Origin: JBMORL01 sp049322335
GTDB taxonomy: Bacteria > Bacteroidota > Bacteroidia > Flavobacteriales_D > UBA2798
Assembly: GCA_049322335.1 (NCBI GenBank)
Contig: JBMORL010000055.1
Location: forward strand, 59,448 to 123,447
Direction of reading: 5' to 3'
DNA length: 64,000 bases
Part shown: piece by piece, positions 50,858 to 60,309 of the stretch
Layout of the letters: every line of letters starts with the position of its first letter
Position numbering within the stretch: position 1 is the stretch's first letter
Program-made: the position numbers and the translations under genes
The notes under the pieces: generated by a model
What the model was told of the DNA's origin: nothing
The model's database searches: none
Seen by the model: only the letters and a program-made list of their open reading frames with translations

Positions 50858-51511
50858 TCAGTTTTCGTTTTCCTTATCGTTTTCGTTAATAAAAAGCCTA
50901 ATGCCGCCTTGATAAGAAAACCGTGTGAAATCATTATTATTCCCAACGGTATTTACTCCTGCTGATAATCGATAACCTGCGCCTAAAAATAAATTAATTT
51001 TTTTTGTCAGATTGAAATGTAATTTTATTCCCGGTTCAAAAACGAAGAAGAAATTATCGGCAACATTTTTGTAAACTGGTGAACCATATTGGTAATTAAT
51101 ATATTGCACGGTAGAATAATCATTATAAACAGCATAACCTAATCCTGCCTTAACCGGAAATGAAACATTCACTATTCGATGCGGAAAAAGAAGATACTCC
51201 ACGATTCCGGTAAATCCCATATAACTAAATCTTGGAGTAACAACTTGCCCGAATTGAGGTAAAACCACCGCTTTTGTTCCTGCAAAGTCAAAATCAAATC
51301 CGACACCAAGGTGATTTTTAAAAACCCCTTTTATTCCAAAAGTTCCTCCAAACATAGGAGTGGAATTGTAATATGTGGAGTAATACCCAAAATCAATTAC
51401 TGTAAACTCCGTTGTACTGTTCTTAAAAAGAACTTTTCGCTCGTTTTCTTGTGCAAATGTTTGATTGTGCAAACAACACAACGCGAATGAAAAAATTATA
51501 ATCTTATTCAT
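50858..51511 (-). CDS. Outer-membrane beta-barrel protein (copy 1)
   Basis: A 217-residue exported protein with a signal peptide (FALCCLHNQTFAQ). The body shows alternating aromatic strands: VIDFGYYSTYYNSTPMFGGT, LLFPHRIVNVSFPVKAGLGY and the final GYRLSAGVNTVGNNNDFTRF ... GGIRLFI. It is like small porin-like barrels of Bacteroidota. The protein at 59611 has matching strands (LIRPKNLINFSFPLKIGYGG) and is a paralogue. It lies 12 bases after the adaptor of the second RND system, so it may be linked to metal export. Confidence 0.75.
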   Translation of the reverse strand: MNKIIIFSFALCCLHNQTFAQENERKVLFKNSTTEFTVIDFGYYSTYYNSTPMFGGTFGIKGVFKNHLGVGFDFDFAGTKAVVLPQFGQVVTPRFSYMGFTGIVEYLLFPHRIVNVSFPVKAGLGYAVYNDYSTVQYINYQYGSPVYKNVADNFFFVFEPGIKLHFNLTKKINLFLGAGYRLSAGVNTVGNNNDFTRFSYQGGIRLFINENDKENEN

Positions 51512-51522
51512 ACTATTTGTTT

Positions 51523-52740
51523 TTAATGCGCGTGTCCGCCTTCTTCTTCGCTGTTTTTCATTTTAGCCAATAAGCTAAACGCTCCTTTGGTTACAATTTT
51601 TGTATTCAACTCAAAATTTTCAGGAAGATTTATTGCCACAAAACCTAATTCGGTTTCTCCTGTTGTTACTTCCACCATTTTGAAGTGATGTTTTTCTTCT
51701 TCCTTTTCTCCTTTTTCATGATCGTGTTTTTCGCCATCTTCATGCACTTCGGCTGTTTCAATAAAAATGTATTTTTTTCCTTCGAAGTTTACAATGGCTT
51801 CTTCAGGAACGGCAGCAACGTGCGCGCTGTCGGTTTCAACAATTGCTTTCAGATACATTCCCGGAATCAATTCACGGTCTTGCTTGTCGATCTCGCAATG
51901 TACTTGCACACTACGATCCGTACTGATTTCCCTTCCAATCAGTTTCACAAAAGCCACGCGATGGGAAGACTCATTGGCCAACGTAAATAATACACGCTGA
52001 TTTACCTTAAGCAGCGGTACATCCTTTTCAAAAATGGTTAGCTCCACATGGAGTTTCTCTGTGTTTACAATTTCAAACAAAACATCCGTTGGATTTACAA
52101 ATGCACCAATATTTGTGTTCACCTTAGTAACATAACCCGAAATTGGAGAGTAGAGGTTGATGGTGTTTTGAATTTCTCCTTTTTCAAGATGGGAAACATT
52201 AATGTTGAGCATCTGTAGCTTGAACTTTAATCCGTCAACGATGGCTTTGGTTGAATTGTAATTAGCCTTTGCTTGCTCAAGTGATTTTTTCGCATTTACA
52301 TTTTCCTTCGACAATTCCTGCTGACGTTCATATTCTGCTTTCAGAAATTCCAGTTGATTGAAATTCTCCAAATAATCCTGCTGCAATTGAATGTAATCCT
52401 GATGCTGCATCACAGCAACCACCTGACCTTTCGCAACCCTTGAGCCTTGCAGTAGATCGGTTGATTTTACAAATCCTCCCATCGGGGCTGAAATGCTCAC
52501 TTTACTTTGTGGTGGAACATCCAACATTCCGCTTGCAGGAATAGTTCCGCTGATGGTACGCATTTCAATATTGCCTAATTCTATTCCGGCAGTTTTGAAC
52601 TGTGCGTTCGTGAGTTCCACCATGTCTGATTCTTCATCGTGGTGTTCTTCGGTAGCATGTTCTTCTTCGCTTCCTCCGCATGATGCCAACAGGATCGAAA
52701 ATGAGATCAAACTGGCGAGTATATGTTTTGTTGTGTTCAT
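51523..52740 (-). CDS. RND periplasmic adaptor lipoprotein (CzcB type, system 2)
   Basis: A 405-residue adaptor. Lipobox ILLASC (about residue 21) and an acidic/His linker (EEEHATEEHHDEES) precede the adaptor body: AGIELGNIEMRTISGTIPAS, lipoyl domain APMGGFVKSTDLLQGSRVAK, helical hairpin (YLENFNQLEFLKAEYERQQE), second lipoyl half SPISGYVTKVNTNIGAFVNP and the barrel with ISTDRSVQVHCEID. A His-rich loop (EDGEKHDHEKGEKEEEKHHF) near 335 is likely metal binding. It lies 21 bases before the pump gene on the transcript's far side and should feed the CzcA-TolC fusion. Confidence 0.93.
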   Translation of the reverse strand: MNTTKHILASLISFSILLASCGGSEEEHATEEHHDEESDMVELTNAQFKTAGIELGNIEMRTISGTIPASGMLDVPPQSKVSISAPMGGFVKSTDLLQGSRVAKGQVVAVMQHQDYIQLQQDYLENFNQLEFLKAEYERQQELSKENVNAKKSLEQAKANYNSTKAIVDGLKFKLQMLNINVSHLEKGEIQNTINLYSPISGYVTKVNTNIGAFVNPTDVLFEIVNTEKLHVELTIFEKDVPLLKVNQRVLFTLANESSHRVAFVKLIGREISTDRSVQVHCEIDKQDRELIPGMYLKAIVETDSAHVAAVPEEAIVNFEGKKYIFIETAEVHEDGEKHDHEKGEKEEEKHHFKMVEVTTGETELGFVAINLPENFELNTKIVTKGAFSLLAKMKNSEEEGGHAH

Positions 52741-52761
52741 GATTTCTCTTTTTTAATTCGT

Positions 52762-55700
52762 TTAACGTGCTGTTAAATATTCAATGTAAACTACGGCCTG
52801 ATTGTATTCGCTTACTGCATTGAGATAATTCTCTTTGATGGAAACAACCTGCTGCATGTTTAGCAAATGTTCGGTATATCCGATTTCGCCTTTTGCGTAG
52901 GAGGTCTGCGATTGCTTTTCAATCAGGTTTGCGTTGGACAATGCTACCGAGGAGTAATAGTCCAGGTTATTTTTGGCAGCAATGTAATGTTGCACGGCCT
53001 GCTCATAATAACTCTGAAACATGATCTGTTCGCTTTGGTAGGTCATTTCATTGATTTCAATCTGCTTTTGTGCCGCTTTATTTTTGTTCACCTGTGGAGC
53101 GAACCAAAGCGGAATCACTATTCCAAACTGAACACCCTGAAAACGGTTGCCCGATCCTGCAAATTGAGTATTGCTTGCGTCCAATGGCACTCCGTAAAGC
53201 GATTGATTGAAATATCCGATTTTGAATTCAGGTAAACCGGAAGCAGAAACAACCGACTTTTCTTTTTCAGCAATTTCAATTTGTTGTTTCATGTATGCGA
53301 GTTGTGGATTGGCTGCAACAGCGGCACTATCATTTATCAAGTTGAATGGACGAATCAACGAATCGGTGGTTTGAATCTCTACCGGATAAGTAACTCCCAT
53401 CAAACCTTGCAAATGAATATTGAGTGCAGTTATTTCTGTCTCTATCTGCCTGAGTTTGTTTTGCACTTCGCTCAAACGCGTATCAGCAGAAGTTTTCTCC
53501 AACAACGTACCGTCACCTGTTTTATAACGCAGATCTGCCGACTTTGACATTTGCGCATACATGGTGTCCTGTGTATGGAGCAGCAACTGATAACTTTTCC
53601 AAAACAGCAATTGGTAATATGCTTGTCGTATCTGCAACGTCAATTCATTTTTAGTGGCTGCCGTTTTAAATTCCGCTCCCTTGCTTTGTGCATTTGCAAG
53701 TGACGATTTTGCACCAAATACTGTGGGAAAAGGAATGGTTTGTGAAACGGTGAGGTTATTGTCCTGACGATAAAAACTATTGTATTGTCCATACGTTAAA
53801 CTCACATCCGTTTTTGGCAACTCACTGCTTGTTTTCTTTTGTAAATTGTAATAATCCGTTTGCATAGATACTGCTTGCAGGTTTTTGTTGTTACCATAAG
53901 CAATGCTCAATGCTGAATCAAGCGAAATGGTTTTTACCTGACCAAAGGCCGTTGATCCGCAAAGAATGAAAAACAGGATCAGATTTGTTGTTGACTTCAT
54001 TTTTTTAGGTTTACGCACTCGTTTGTAACCGCCTTCAGCTAATTGATAAATACATGGTAAAACAAGCAGGGTTAAAAGTGTTGCAGTAATTAATCCGCCA
54101 ATTACAACGGTTGCAAGTGGCTTCTGAACTTCGGCTCCGCTTCCGCTTGATATGGCCATTGGCAAAAATCCAAGTGAGGCAACGGCAGCCGTCATAATCA
54201 CAGGTCTTAGTCTTGCTTTGGTTCCGCGCAAAATTCTTTCCTTCACCTCGTCAATTCCATCTTTTTTAAGACGATTGAATTCTGCAATCAATACAATTCC
54301 ATTCAACACGGCCACACCAAACAAAGCAATGAATCCTACGCCTGCCGAAATACTGAATGGCATTCCGCGAACCCATAAAGCAAATACACCACCAATGGCT
54401 GAAAGTGGAATAGCGGTGTAAATCAACAATCCTTGTTTGATAGAACCAAAAGTGAAATACAGCAGAATAAAAATCAACAGAAGCGCAACCGGAACCGCAA
54501 TACTCAACCTGTTTCTTGCTTCCTGCAAGTTTTTGAATGTTCCACCGTAGGTTGGGTAGTATCCAGGTTCAAATTTGATATTTTTATCGATTTTGCTTTT
54601 CAGCTCCTTTACAATGCTTTCTACATCGCGTCCGCGCACATTGAATCCAATGGTGATCCTGCGTTTGGCATCATCACGCTGAATTTGAATGGGCGCTTTT
54701 TCATCAAAATCTACTTTTGCAACCTGCTCCAGCGGTATTTGCTTTCCGTTTGGCGTGGTAACAAATAAATTTCGAACGTCTTTAATGCTTGTTCTACTTT
54801 CTCCTTCTAATCGAACCACCATGTCAAACCGCTTTTCGCCTTCATATACCATCCCCGAACTTTGTCCGGCAAATGCTGTATTGATGGTTCGGTTAATGTC
54901 TTCGATGTTCATTCCGAACTTGGCAATTTCATCTCGTTTGTACTTGACTAAAATTTGCCTTGCACCAGTAACTTTCTCCACGTACAAATCTTTTGCACCA
55001 TCAATGGTAGAAACCAAGGATGCTATTTGGTTGGAGTAATACGTAAGCATATTTAAATCTTCACCATACACTTTTACCACCACATCCTGTCGCGCTCCGG
55101 TCATTAATTCATTAAAGCGCATTTGAATGGGTTGCTGAAACCCGAAGGTTACACCGGGAATGTCTTCCAGTTCTTCTGTCATCATTTCGGCCAGTTCGTT
55201 TTTATCTGAAGTTTTTGTCCACTCCGATTTATCTTTCAAAATAACCATCAGGTCGCACGCTTCTATTGGCATTGGGTCTGTCGGAATTTCACCTGAACCA
55301 ATTTTGCCAACCACCATTTTTACTTCATCGGGAAAACGTTCCAATAAAATCTTTGCAGCTTTATTTGAAGCATCCACGGTTTCTTCCAAATTACTTCCGG
55401 TCATTACACGGGTTTCAACTGCAAAGTCTCCTTCATCCAACGAGGGTAAAAACTCTGCTCCTAATTGGGTAAACACGAATAAACTAAATACAAAAAGTGT
55501 TAATGAAGAAAAAATGATGATTAAAGGTCTCTTCAAAGCCCCATTAATAAATGGCTGATAAAGCTGATGAAAGAAATCCATCATCCGGTCAGAGAAATTC
55601 TTTTTGTTATTACCCTTCCGGCTCAGGAATAATGCACTCATCATTGGTATGTAAGTGAGTGATAAAATAAATGCACCAAGTATGGCAAAAGATACTGTTT

Positions 55701-57135
55701 GTGCCATTGGTTTAAACATTTTTCCTTCAATGCCCACCAAAGCAAGTATTGGTAAGTAAACTATAAGAATAATGATCTCGCCAAATGCAGCCGAGTTGCG
55801 TATTTTGCTGGCAGATTCAAAAACTTCATGATCCATTTCCGTTCGTGTTAGTTTTCTTCCGAGAATTTTCACTCCCAAATGGTGCATGGTCGCTTCTACA
55901 ATAATTACTGCACCATCTATAATCAAACCAAAATCAATTGCACCCAAACTCATCAGGTTTCCCGAAACACCAAATACATTCATCAATGAAATGGCAAACA
56001 ACATGGACAAAGGAATCATTGATGCAACAATTAATCCTGCGCGAAAATTTCCAAGAAATACAACAAGAATAAAAATGACAATGAGCGCGCCTTCCATCAG
56101 GTTTTGTGTTACTGTGCCAATGGCGTTATCAACCAGTTTGCCGCGATCAAGGAAGGGTTCAATCTCGACTCCTTCGGGAAGTGTTTTTTTGATTTGCTCC
56201 ATGCGTTCCTTGATGTTGTCAATCACTTCTGATGAGTTTGCGCCTTTCAGCATCATCACAATGGCACCCACCGCTTCGCCTTTATCGTTATAGGTTAGTG
56301 CGCCATAACGAATGGCATGACCGTAATTCACCTCGCCAACGTTGCCGATCAAAACAGGAATTCCGTTGTCAAGATTTTTTACAACTATGTTTTCAATGTC
56401 TTGTTTGCTTTCAATCAAACCTTCGCTGCGGATATACCAAGCATTCGGTTTTTTATCTATGTATGCACCTCCGGTGTTCTGATTATTTTTCTCCAATGCA
56501 GTAAACACATCGTTGATGGTGATGTTCATGCTCTTGAGTTTATCAGGGTTCAACGCAATTTCATATTGCTTGAGGTAACCACCAAAACTGCTCACATCGG
56601 CAACACCTTCCACACCGAGCAATTGTCTGCGTACAATCCAATCCTGAATAGTGCGCAATTCCATTGCATCGTATTTATGTTCATACCCCGGTTTTGCGTG
56701 AATAGTGTATTGGTAAATTTCACCAAGGCCAGTAGTTACCGGAGCCAGTTCAGGAATACCAACACCCGGAGGAATCTGATTCATGGCTTCATTCAAGCGT
56801 TCTGAGACCAATTGACGCGCTTTATAGATGTCTACGTCATCTTTAAACACAACAGTAACCACACTCAAACCAAAACGCGAAAACGAACGCACTTCAACAA
56901 TACCCGGAACGGTTGAAACAGCTTGTTCTACCGGAAAGGTTACAAGGCGTTCAATATCCTGTGCTGATTGAGATGGTGCAGCCGTTATAATTTGCACCTG
57001 ATTGTTGGTGATGTCAGGCACGGCATCAATGGGGAGTTGTTTTAATGAGTAGCTTCCCCAAGCTACCAAGGCCAATGTAAATATGCCTATTACGAGCTTG
57101 TTCCGTATGGAAAAGCGGATGATTGCATCCAACAT
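52762..57135 (-). CDS. CzcA-type RND pump fused to TolC-type outer-membrane factor
   Basis: A 1457-residue fusion. Residues 1-1045 are a full HME-RND pump opening LDAIIRFSIRNKLVIGIF, with the fourth-helix motif IDFGLIIDGAVIIVEATMHH (about 400), the DFG...DG form of Zn/Co/Cd-type pumps. After KPKK a second start-like MKSTTNLILFFILCGSTAFG (from 1046, codon at 54000) retains a signal-peptide look, followed by a TolC/OEP unit to 1457 with the usual two repeats. Natural fusions of this type are frequent in Bacteroidota. How the second half would cross to the outer membrane when fused is not obvious; internal cleavage is possible. First large gene of the second RND operon after the small exported protein at 57220. 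Confidence 0.93.
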   Translation of the reverse strand: MLDAIIRFSIRNKLVIGIFTLALVAWGSYSLKQLPIDAVPDITNNQVQIITAAPSQSAQDIERLVTFPVEQAVSTVPGIVEVRSFSRFGLSVVTVVFKDDVDIYKARQLVSERLNEAMNQIPPGVGIPELAPVTTGLGEIYQYTIHAKPGYEHKYDAMELRTIQDWIVRRQLLGVEGVADVSSFGGYLKQYEIALNPDKLKSMNITINDVFTALEKNNQNTGGAYIDKKPNAWYIRSEGLIESKQDIENIVVKNLDNGIPVLIGNVGEVNYGHAIRYGALTYNDKGEAVGAIVMMLKGANSSEVIDNIKERMEQIKKTLPEGVEIEPFLDRGKLVDNAIGTVTQNLMEGALIVIFILVVFLGNFRAGLIVASMIPLSMLFAISLMNVFGVSGNLMSLGAIDFGLIIDGAVIIVEATMHHLGVKILGRKLTRTEMDHEVFESASKIRNSAAFGEIIILIVYLPILALVGIEGKMFKPMAQTVSFAILGAFILSLTYIPMMSALFLSRKGNNKKNFSDRMMDFFHQLYQPFINGALKRPLIIIFSSLTLFVFSLFVFTQLGAEFLPSLDEGDFAVETRVMTGSNLEETVDASNKAAKILLERFPDEVKMVVGKIGSGEIPTDPMPIEACDLMVILKDKSEWTKTSDKNELAEMMTEELEDIPGVTFGFQQPIQMRFNELMTGARQDVVVKVYGEDLNMLTYYSNQIASLVSTIDGAKDLYVEKVTGARQILVKYKRDEIAKFGMNIEDINRTINTAFAGQSSGMVYEGEKRFDMVVRLEGESRTSIKDVRNLFVTTPNGKQIPLEQVAKVDFDEKAPIQIQRDDAKRRITIGFNVRGRDVESIVKELKSKIDKNIKFEPGYYPTYGGTFKNLQEARNRLSIAVPVALLLIFILLYFTFGSIKQGLLIYTAIPLSAIGGVFALWVRGMPFSISAGVGFIALFGVAVLNGIVLIAEFNRLKKDGIDEVKERILRGTKARLRPVIMTAAVASLGFLPMAISSGSGAEVQKPLATVVIGGLITATLLTLLVLPCIYQLAEGGYKRVRKPKKMKSTTNLILFFILCGSTAFGQVKTISLDSALSIAYGNNKNLQAVSMQTDYYNLQKKTSSELPKTDVSLTYGQYNSFYRQDNNLTVSQTIPFPTVFGAKSSLANAQSKGAEFKTAATKNELTLQIRQAYYQLLFWKSYQLLLHTQDTMYAQMSKSADLRYKTGDGTLLEKTSADTRLSEVQNKLRQIETEITALNIHLQGLMGVTYPVEIQTTDSLIRPFNLINDSAAVAANPQLAYMKQQIEIAEKEKSVVSASGLPEFKIGYFNQSLYGVPLDASNTQFAGSGNRFQGVQFGIVIPLWFAPQVNKNKAAQKQIEINEMTYQSEQIMFQSYYEQAVQHYIAAKNNLDYYSSVALSNANLIEKQSQTSYAKGEIGYTEHLLNMQQVVSIKENYLNAVSEYNQAVVYIEYLTAR

Positions 57136-57219
57136 AATTCTATGTATTGGTTAATGAAAAATGAATAAATCAGGATCATGAAAATGTCCTGTCAGTTACG
57201 CTGCTGCGCTACTGTTTCA

Positions 57220-57612
57220 TTAACCAAGTTTAGGAGGTTGCCAAATGCAGCAATGATAAAAGGATCGGAAATTATCCTGCGAAATGAAATTTACTTCTTT
57301 GCCTACGCAGGGATAGCTAATGGCAATGGAATTTTCAGGAACCAAACAGGTAATGGTTGCAACAACGTGCGAGCAACAATCGTGGCAATGTTTGAACGGC
57401 ATATTTTCATCACAATGGCCATCACTTTCGTCTTCATGGTTATCGGCCACATAATGTTCCCATAAAAAAGTGCCAAATCCTAAATCGGGATGCTCTTCTT
57501 TTTCGTGTTCAAAATAATGCTGCACCAAAAAAGGCAGTTTCATTATTTCCATAGCAAAGGTGTTCCCCGAAAAGATTTGAAGACAGAAAAATATGGCTAT
57601 GGCTTTTTTCAC
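57220..57612 (-). CDS. Small Cys/His-rich exported protein before the czc genes
   Basis: A 130-residue protein with a signal peptide (IAIFFCLQIFSGNTFA). The body carries QHYFEHEKEEHPDLGFGTFL, WEHYVADNHEDESDGHCDEN, then FKHCHDCCSHV and a C-terminal CC-PP pair (HCCIWQPPKLG). Such small proteins stand at the head of Bacteroidota czc operons and share a CC/PP design with HYC_CC_PP. A TAATTTTG box, like a Bacteroidota -7 element, lies at 57627-57634 in the right direction. Metal binding is inferred from composition. Confidence 0.72.
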   Translation of the reverse strand: MKKAIAIFFCLQIFSGNTFAMEIMKLPFLVQHYFEHEKEEHPDLGFGTFLWEHYVADNHEDESDGHCDENMPFKHCHDCCSHVVATITCLVPENSIAISYPCVGKEVNFISQDNFRSFYHCCIWQPPKLG

Positions 57613-58031
57613 TTATTTCAAAAGTACAAAATTATGTCTATTTCTCCAAAAACCAATGTTAAAATATTGTAATCGATATATTTATAATATAATTAATTAG
57701 GTATTAAGTAGTTCTATTTCGATAGCCCACCGCTAACACCTCTACAATTTTATTTAATTCACCCCATCTTCATTCTGAAATATAATGGTTGGGACTTTAG
57801 AAATAAGAAAACCCTTGCATTGCATACTTCAGAGAACAGATTTTTGATGACATTTCTTAAATCACTTCTCATTTCGCACTCTTATTCACAACCTAATTTT
57901 ACAATATTGTGAATTACCCAAGTAATTCAATTATAAATAACTATTGGATTCCTTTTATTAATCTATTTAAAGTATTGGATTTCATTTGTTTACTTTATTT
58001 TTACGGTGCTTTGTTGAATAATAGAATCATG
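57613..58031. other. Intergenic region between the czc operon and the XRE gene
   Basis: About 420 bases, very A+T-rich, with no convincing gene. It should hold the promoter of the minus-strand czc operon at its left end (TAATTTTG at 57627-57634). The right end follows the XRE gene's stop. I see no long inverted repeat. Confidence 0.5.
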
Positions 58032-58268
58032 TTATTGCTTTGTAGAGATAAGTAGTTCACGTATGTCAACATCCAAAATGAGTGCAATCTCCCGGAGCAG
58101 TTTTAAGGTCGGCTGGCTTTCGTTATTACAGATGCGGGTAATGGTATTGGGGGCCTTTTTGGCCAATTTCGCCAGCGTCTTATGTGTCATTTCTTTTTCG
58201 GCCAGTATGACCCTGAGCCGGTTGATCCTGATTTTCTCCTTTTTACGTTTCTTTTTGGGCTTGGGCAT
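58032..58268 (-). CDS. XRE/Cro-type helix-turn-helix regulator
   Basis: A 78-residue DNA-binding protein. A basic N terminus (PKPKKKRKKEKIRINR) precedes an HTH_3 domain: LRVILAEKEMTHKTLAKLAK as first helices, KAPNTITRICNNESQPTLKL as recognition helix, and LREIALILDVDIRELL as closing helix. It is divergent from the 100-residue gene at 58438, with palindromic AT repeats between them, so it may control both. Typical of conjugative and mobilisable elements. Confidence 0.88.
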   Translation of the reverse strand: MPKPKKKRKKEKIRINRLRVILAEKEMTHKTLAKLAKKAPNTITRICNNESQPTLKLLREIALILDVDIRELLISTKQ

Positions 58269-58270
58269 GA

Positions 58271-58395
58271 ATACAAATTTTGAATAAATGTATCCTTAAT
58301 CGGGTGGTTTTCATACCCTACGTTACGTCTGATTCGTTTGATCATCAACATAAAATACATTTATAGAATCATATAATACATTATTTGTATTTTAT
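58271..58395. promoter_or_regulatory. Repeated ATACA-TGTAT operator-like sites
   Basis: The divergent promoter region between the XRE gene and the gene at 58438 has an ATACA (58271-58275)/TGTAT (58289-58293) pair near the XRE start and a perfect 10-bp inverted repeat ATAAAATACA (58350-58359)/TGTATTTTAT (58386-58395) with an inner AATACATT copy. These are possible binding sites for the XRE protein. Inference from symmetry only. Confidence 0.4.
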
Positions 58396-58437
58396 AAATC
58401 AATTTACGTATTTTGTCCTGTTGAAAAAATTTTGACT

Positions 58438-58740
58438 ATGGATCACAAAAAACTGGTGCTGGCCCTGATCAAGGACGATTTGATCAATACCTGTCTCGTG
58501 GACAACCTGACCCATCTCATCGGTATGGAAGCCGGGGACTATTTTCTACATGCCAGCGATACCATTTTTGAACTGATGGGCTTTGAAAACGGGGATTATT
58601 CCGATGAAGTGCATGAGGAGTATTTTCGGCTGACCCGGACAATAAAACCGGGCTGTGTGAAGGAAAACAAGGAAAAGCTGGATGAAATGGCGCAGGAAAT
58701 TTATGCGTTTTTGGAGCGCAAGCGGCCTAAGAGAAAGTAA
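58438..58740 (+). CDS. Mobile-element-associated hypothetical protein
   Basis: A 100-residue soluble protein, MDHKKLVLALIKDDLINTCL-, then LTHLIGMEAGDYFLHASDT and a basic C terminus (LERKRPKRK). It is mostly helical. The start at 58438 is used rather than an ATG 6 bases earlier. I do not recognise the family. The context (XRE gene, RteC-like gene, recombinase) suggests an accessory protein of a mobile element. Confidence 0.6.
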   Translation: MDHKKLVLALIKDDLINTCLVDNLTHLIGMEAGDYFLHASDTIFELMGFENGDYSDEVHEEYFRLTRTIKPGCVKENKEKLDEMAQEIYAFLERKRPKRK

Positions 58741-58807
58741 AACAGCACCGCCCAACACGCGATTTTTCAGGAAAGCGGTATTTTAGCTCCAGTAAAATCG
58801 TTGAATT

Positions 58808-59581
58808 ATGAAAAAGACCAGTGTTCAGGTTTTTGAAGAACTTCTTTCCCGTTACCAAAAGGTTACCTTGCACAAATACCGGCAGCGGCTAAAAAAAGCC
58901 AAAGACAATTTGTTCGTATTCCATGAGATCGAAACGGAAGTAAAATCCATTAATCAAATTCTTGATTCAGAGATAAACGAAAGCATCACGCATTTTTTTA
59001 TCACGCACTATAAGCGCGGTGAAAATATTGAAACCATCCTGAAAGGAATAAAAAAGGAATTTCACGATGAACCTAAACCGAGATTGTTTACCATCTTAAA
59101 TGACGGTTCCAAAATTGAGCAGGTAACTGAAAAGGAACTTCGTATGCGGAAGTTTGCTGCCGATGAACGGGAGTTGATCCGGCATTTCATAAGAAGTATT
59201 ACTTATTCTGAATTATCCACTCACCTCTCAGACTTATTGAAAGAATTGAATTCGGAAGAAAAAAGTACAGAAAAAAAATCAACTGCTCCCGTAGTCAAGT
59301 GGACGGGAACGAAAGAGGAAAACAAAAACGAATTTGTTCAATTAGTCTATGCGTTGCATAAAGCAGGATTTATCAATAAAGGGAAGGGTGAGATCACAAA
59401 AATTGTGGAATCGCTCTCTGACGTGTTCGGTGTTGAACTCAGCAAAAACTGGCAGAGTAATCATTCTGCCAGCATTCATAAGGCGAAACATAATTACGAG
59501 CCGCCCATTTTTAATAGATTAAAAGAGGCGTATCTGGAATATACTGATAAACTCATAGATGAAAAGAAAAAGAATAAATAG
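58808..59581 (+). CDS. RteC-like domain protein
   Basis: A 257-residue soluble protein. The C-terminal 95 residues, starting VVKWTGTKEENKNEFVQLVY, then ALHKAGFINKGKGEITKIVE and FGVELSKNWQ, match the RteC domain, the regulator of excision of CTnDOT-type conjugative transposons. The N-terminal half is helical and charged (QRLKKAKDNLFVFHEIETEV), as in RteC. It lies 67 bases after the hypothetical gene and converges on the outer-membrane barrel gene. It fits a conjugative or integrative element; a regulatory role is inferred by homology. Confidence 0.85.
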   Translation: MKKTSVQVFEELLSRYQKVTLHKYRQRLKKAKDNLFVFHEIETEVKSINQILDSEINESITHFFITHYKRGENIETILKGIKKEFHDEPKPRLFTILNDGSKIEQVTEKELRMRKFAADERELIRHFIRSITYSELSTHLSDLLKELNSEEKSTEKKSTAPVVKWTGTKEENKNEFVQLVYALHKAGFINKGKGEITKIVESLSDVFGVELSKNWQSNHSASIHKAKHNYEPPIFNRLKEAYLEYTDKLIDEKKKNK

Positions 59582-59610
59582 GAATTTTATAATCCTGCGC
59601 TTGATAAAGA

Positions 59611-60309
59611 CTATTTAACCTGCAAACTTTTTATGCGTTCCCTTTGTCTTTCATTCATAGCTTCGGTATCCAGTTTAAGCCGCAGAAATGCGAGCAAGCT
59701 GTAATTGTTGAAATCTGCATTTTCTCCCATTATCTCAGGAAGACCAAAAGTAAATCGGTAATTCATTCCTAAACCAAGACTAAGCGGTTTAAACAGGTTG
59801 ATAAAAACATTTGCTCCGGGAGAAATCGTGAAGAACTCACCGTAATGCTGGTAGTAATCTCTTCCGGTGAAATTCCAGTTGATTATACATTGTGAAGTGC
59901 ACGGTGGCAACGTGTCCCATCCTGTTGCACCGCCATAACCGATTTTAAGCGGAAAAGAAAAATTGATCAGATTTTTTGGCCGTATCAAAAATTCATTGTT
60001 GAGATAAACAAAAACATAACTGTCAATTTTTGGTGGTTCTTCCGTTAGGAAATTACTCTGCGCATGACTCACCCAACCACATACCCCAAGACTGACATAC
60101 CATTTTTCATTAAAGACAACACCGAAAATGGACATATCGAAACCGTTCAGGTATTGTTCCTTCACTTTCATTCCTGAATAACCAAAATCCCATTGGATAT
60201 AGGAATATTTTGGCGACCGGAATAATGTTCTGGTAGAATCCTGAGTTTTTGCGTTACCATACAGGTTGATTACACATAATAACAAAGTGGTTATCGTCAA
60301 TATTCTCAT
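59611..60309 (-). CDS. Outer-membrane beta-barrel protein (copy 2)
   Basis: A 232-residue exported protein with a signal peptide (TITTLLLCVINLYGNA). Body strands include YIQWDFGYSGMKVKEQYLNG, FLIRPKNLINFSFPLKIGYG and the terminal GLGMNYRFTFGLPEIM ... FLRLKLD. It is similar in plan to the protein at 50858 (both have an RPKN/FPHRIVN-type FSFP strand, a ...GYGGA/GLGY turn and a NNxxFxxYS ending), so the two are probably paralogues of a small barrel family. It is on the opposite strand to the RteC-like gene and 29 bases from it. Confidence 0.7.
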   Translation of the reverse strand: MRILTITTLLLCVINLYGNAKTQDSTRTLFRSPKYSYIQWDFGYSGMKVKEQYLNGFDMSIFGVVFNEKWYVSLGVCGWVSHAQSNFLTEEPPKIDSYVFVYLNNEFLIRPKNLINFSFPLKIGYGGATGWDTLPPCTSQCIINWNFTGRDYYQHYGEFFTISPGANVFINLFKPLSLGLGMNYRFTFGLPEIMGENADFNNYSLLAFLRLKLDTEAMNERQRERIKSLQVK

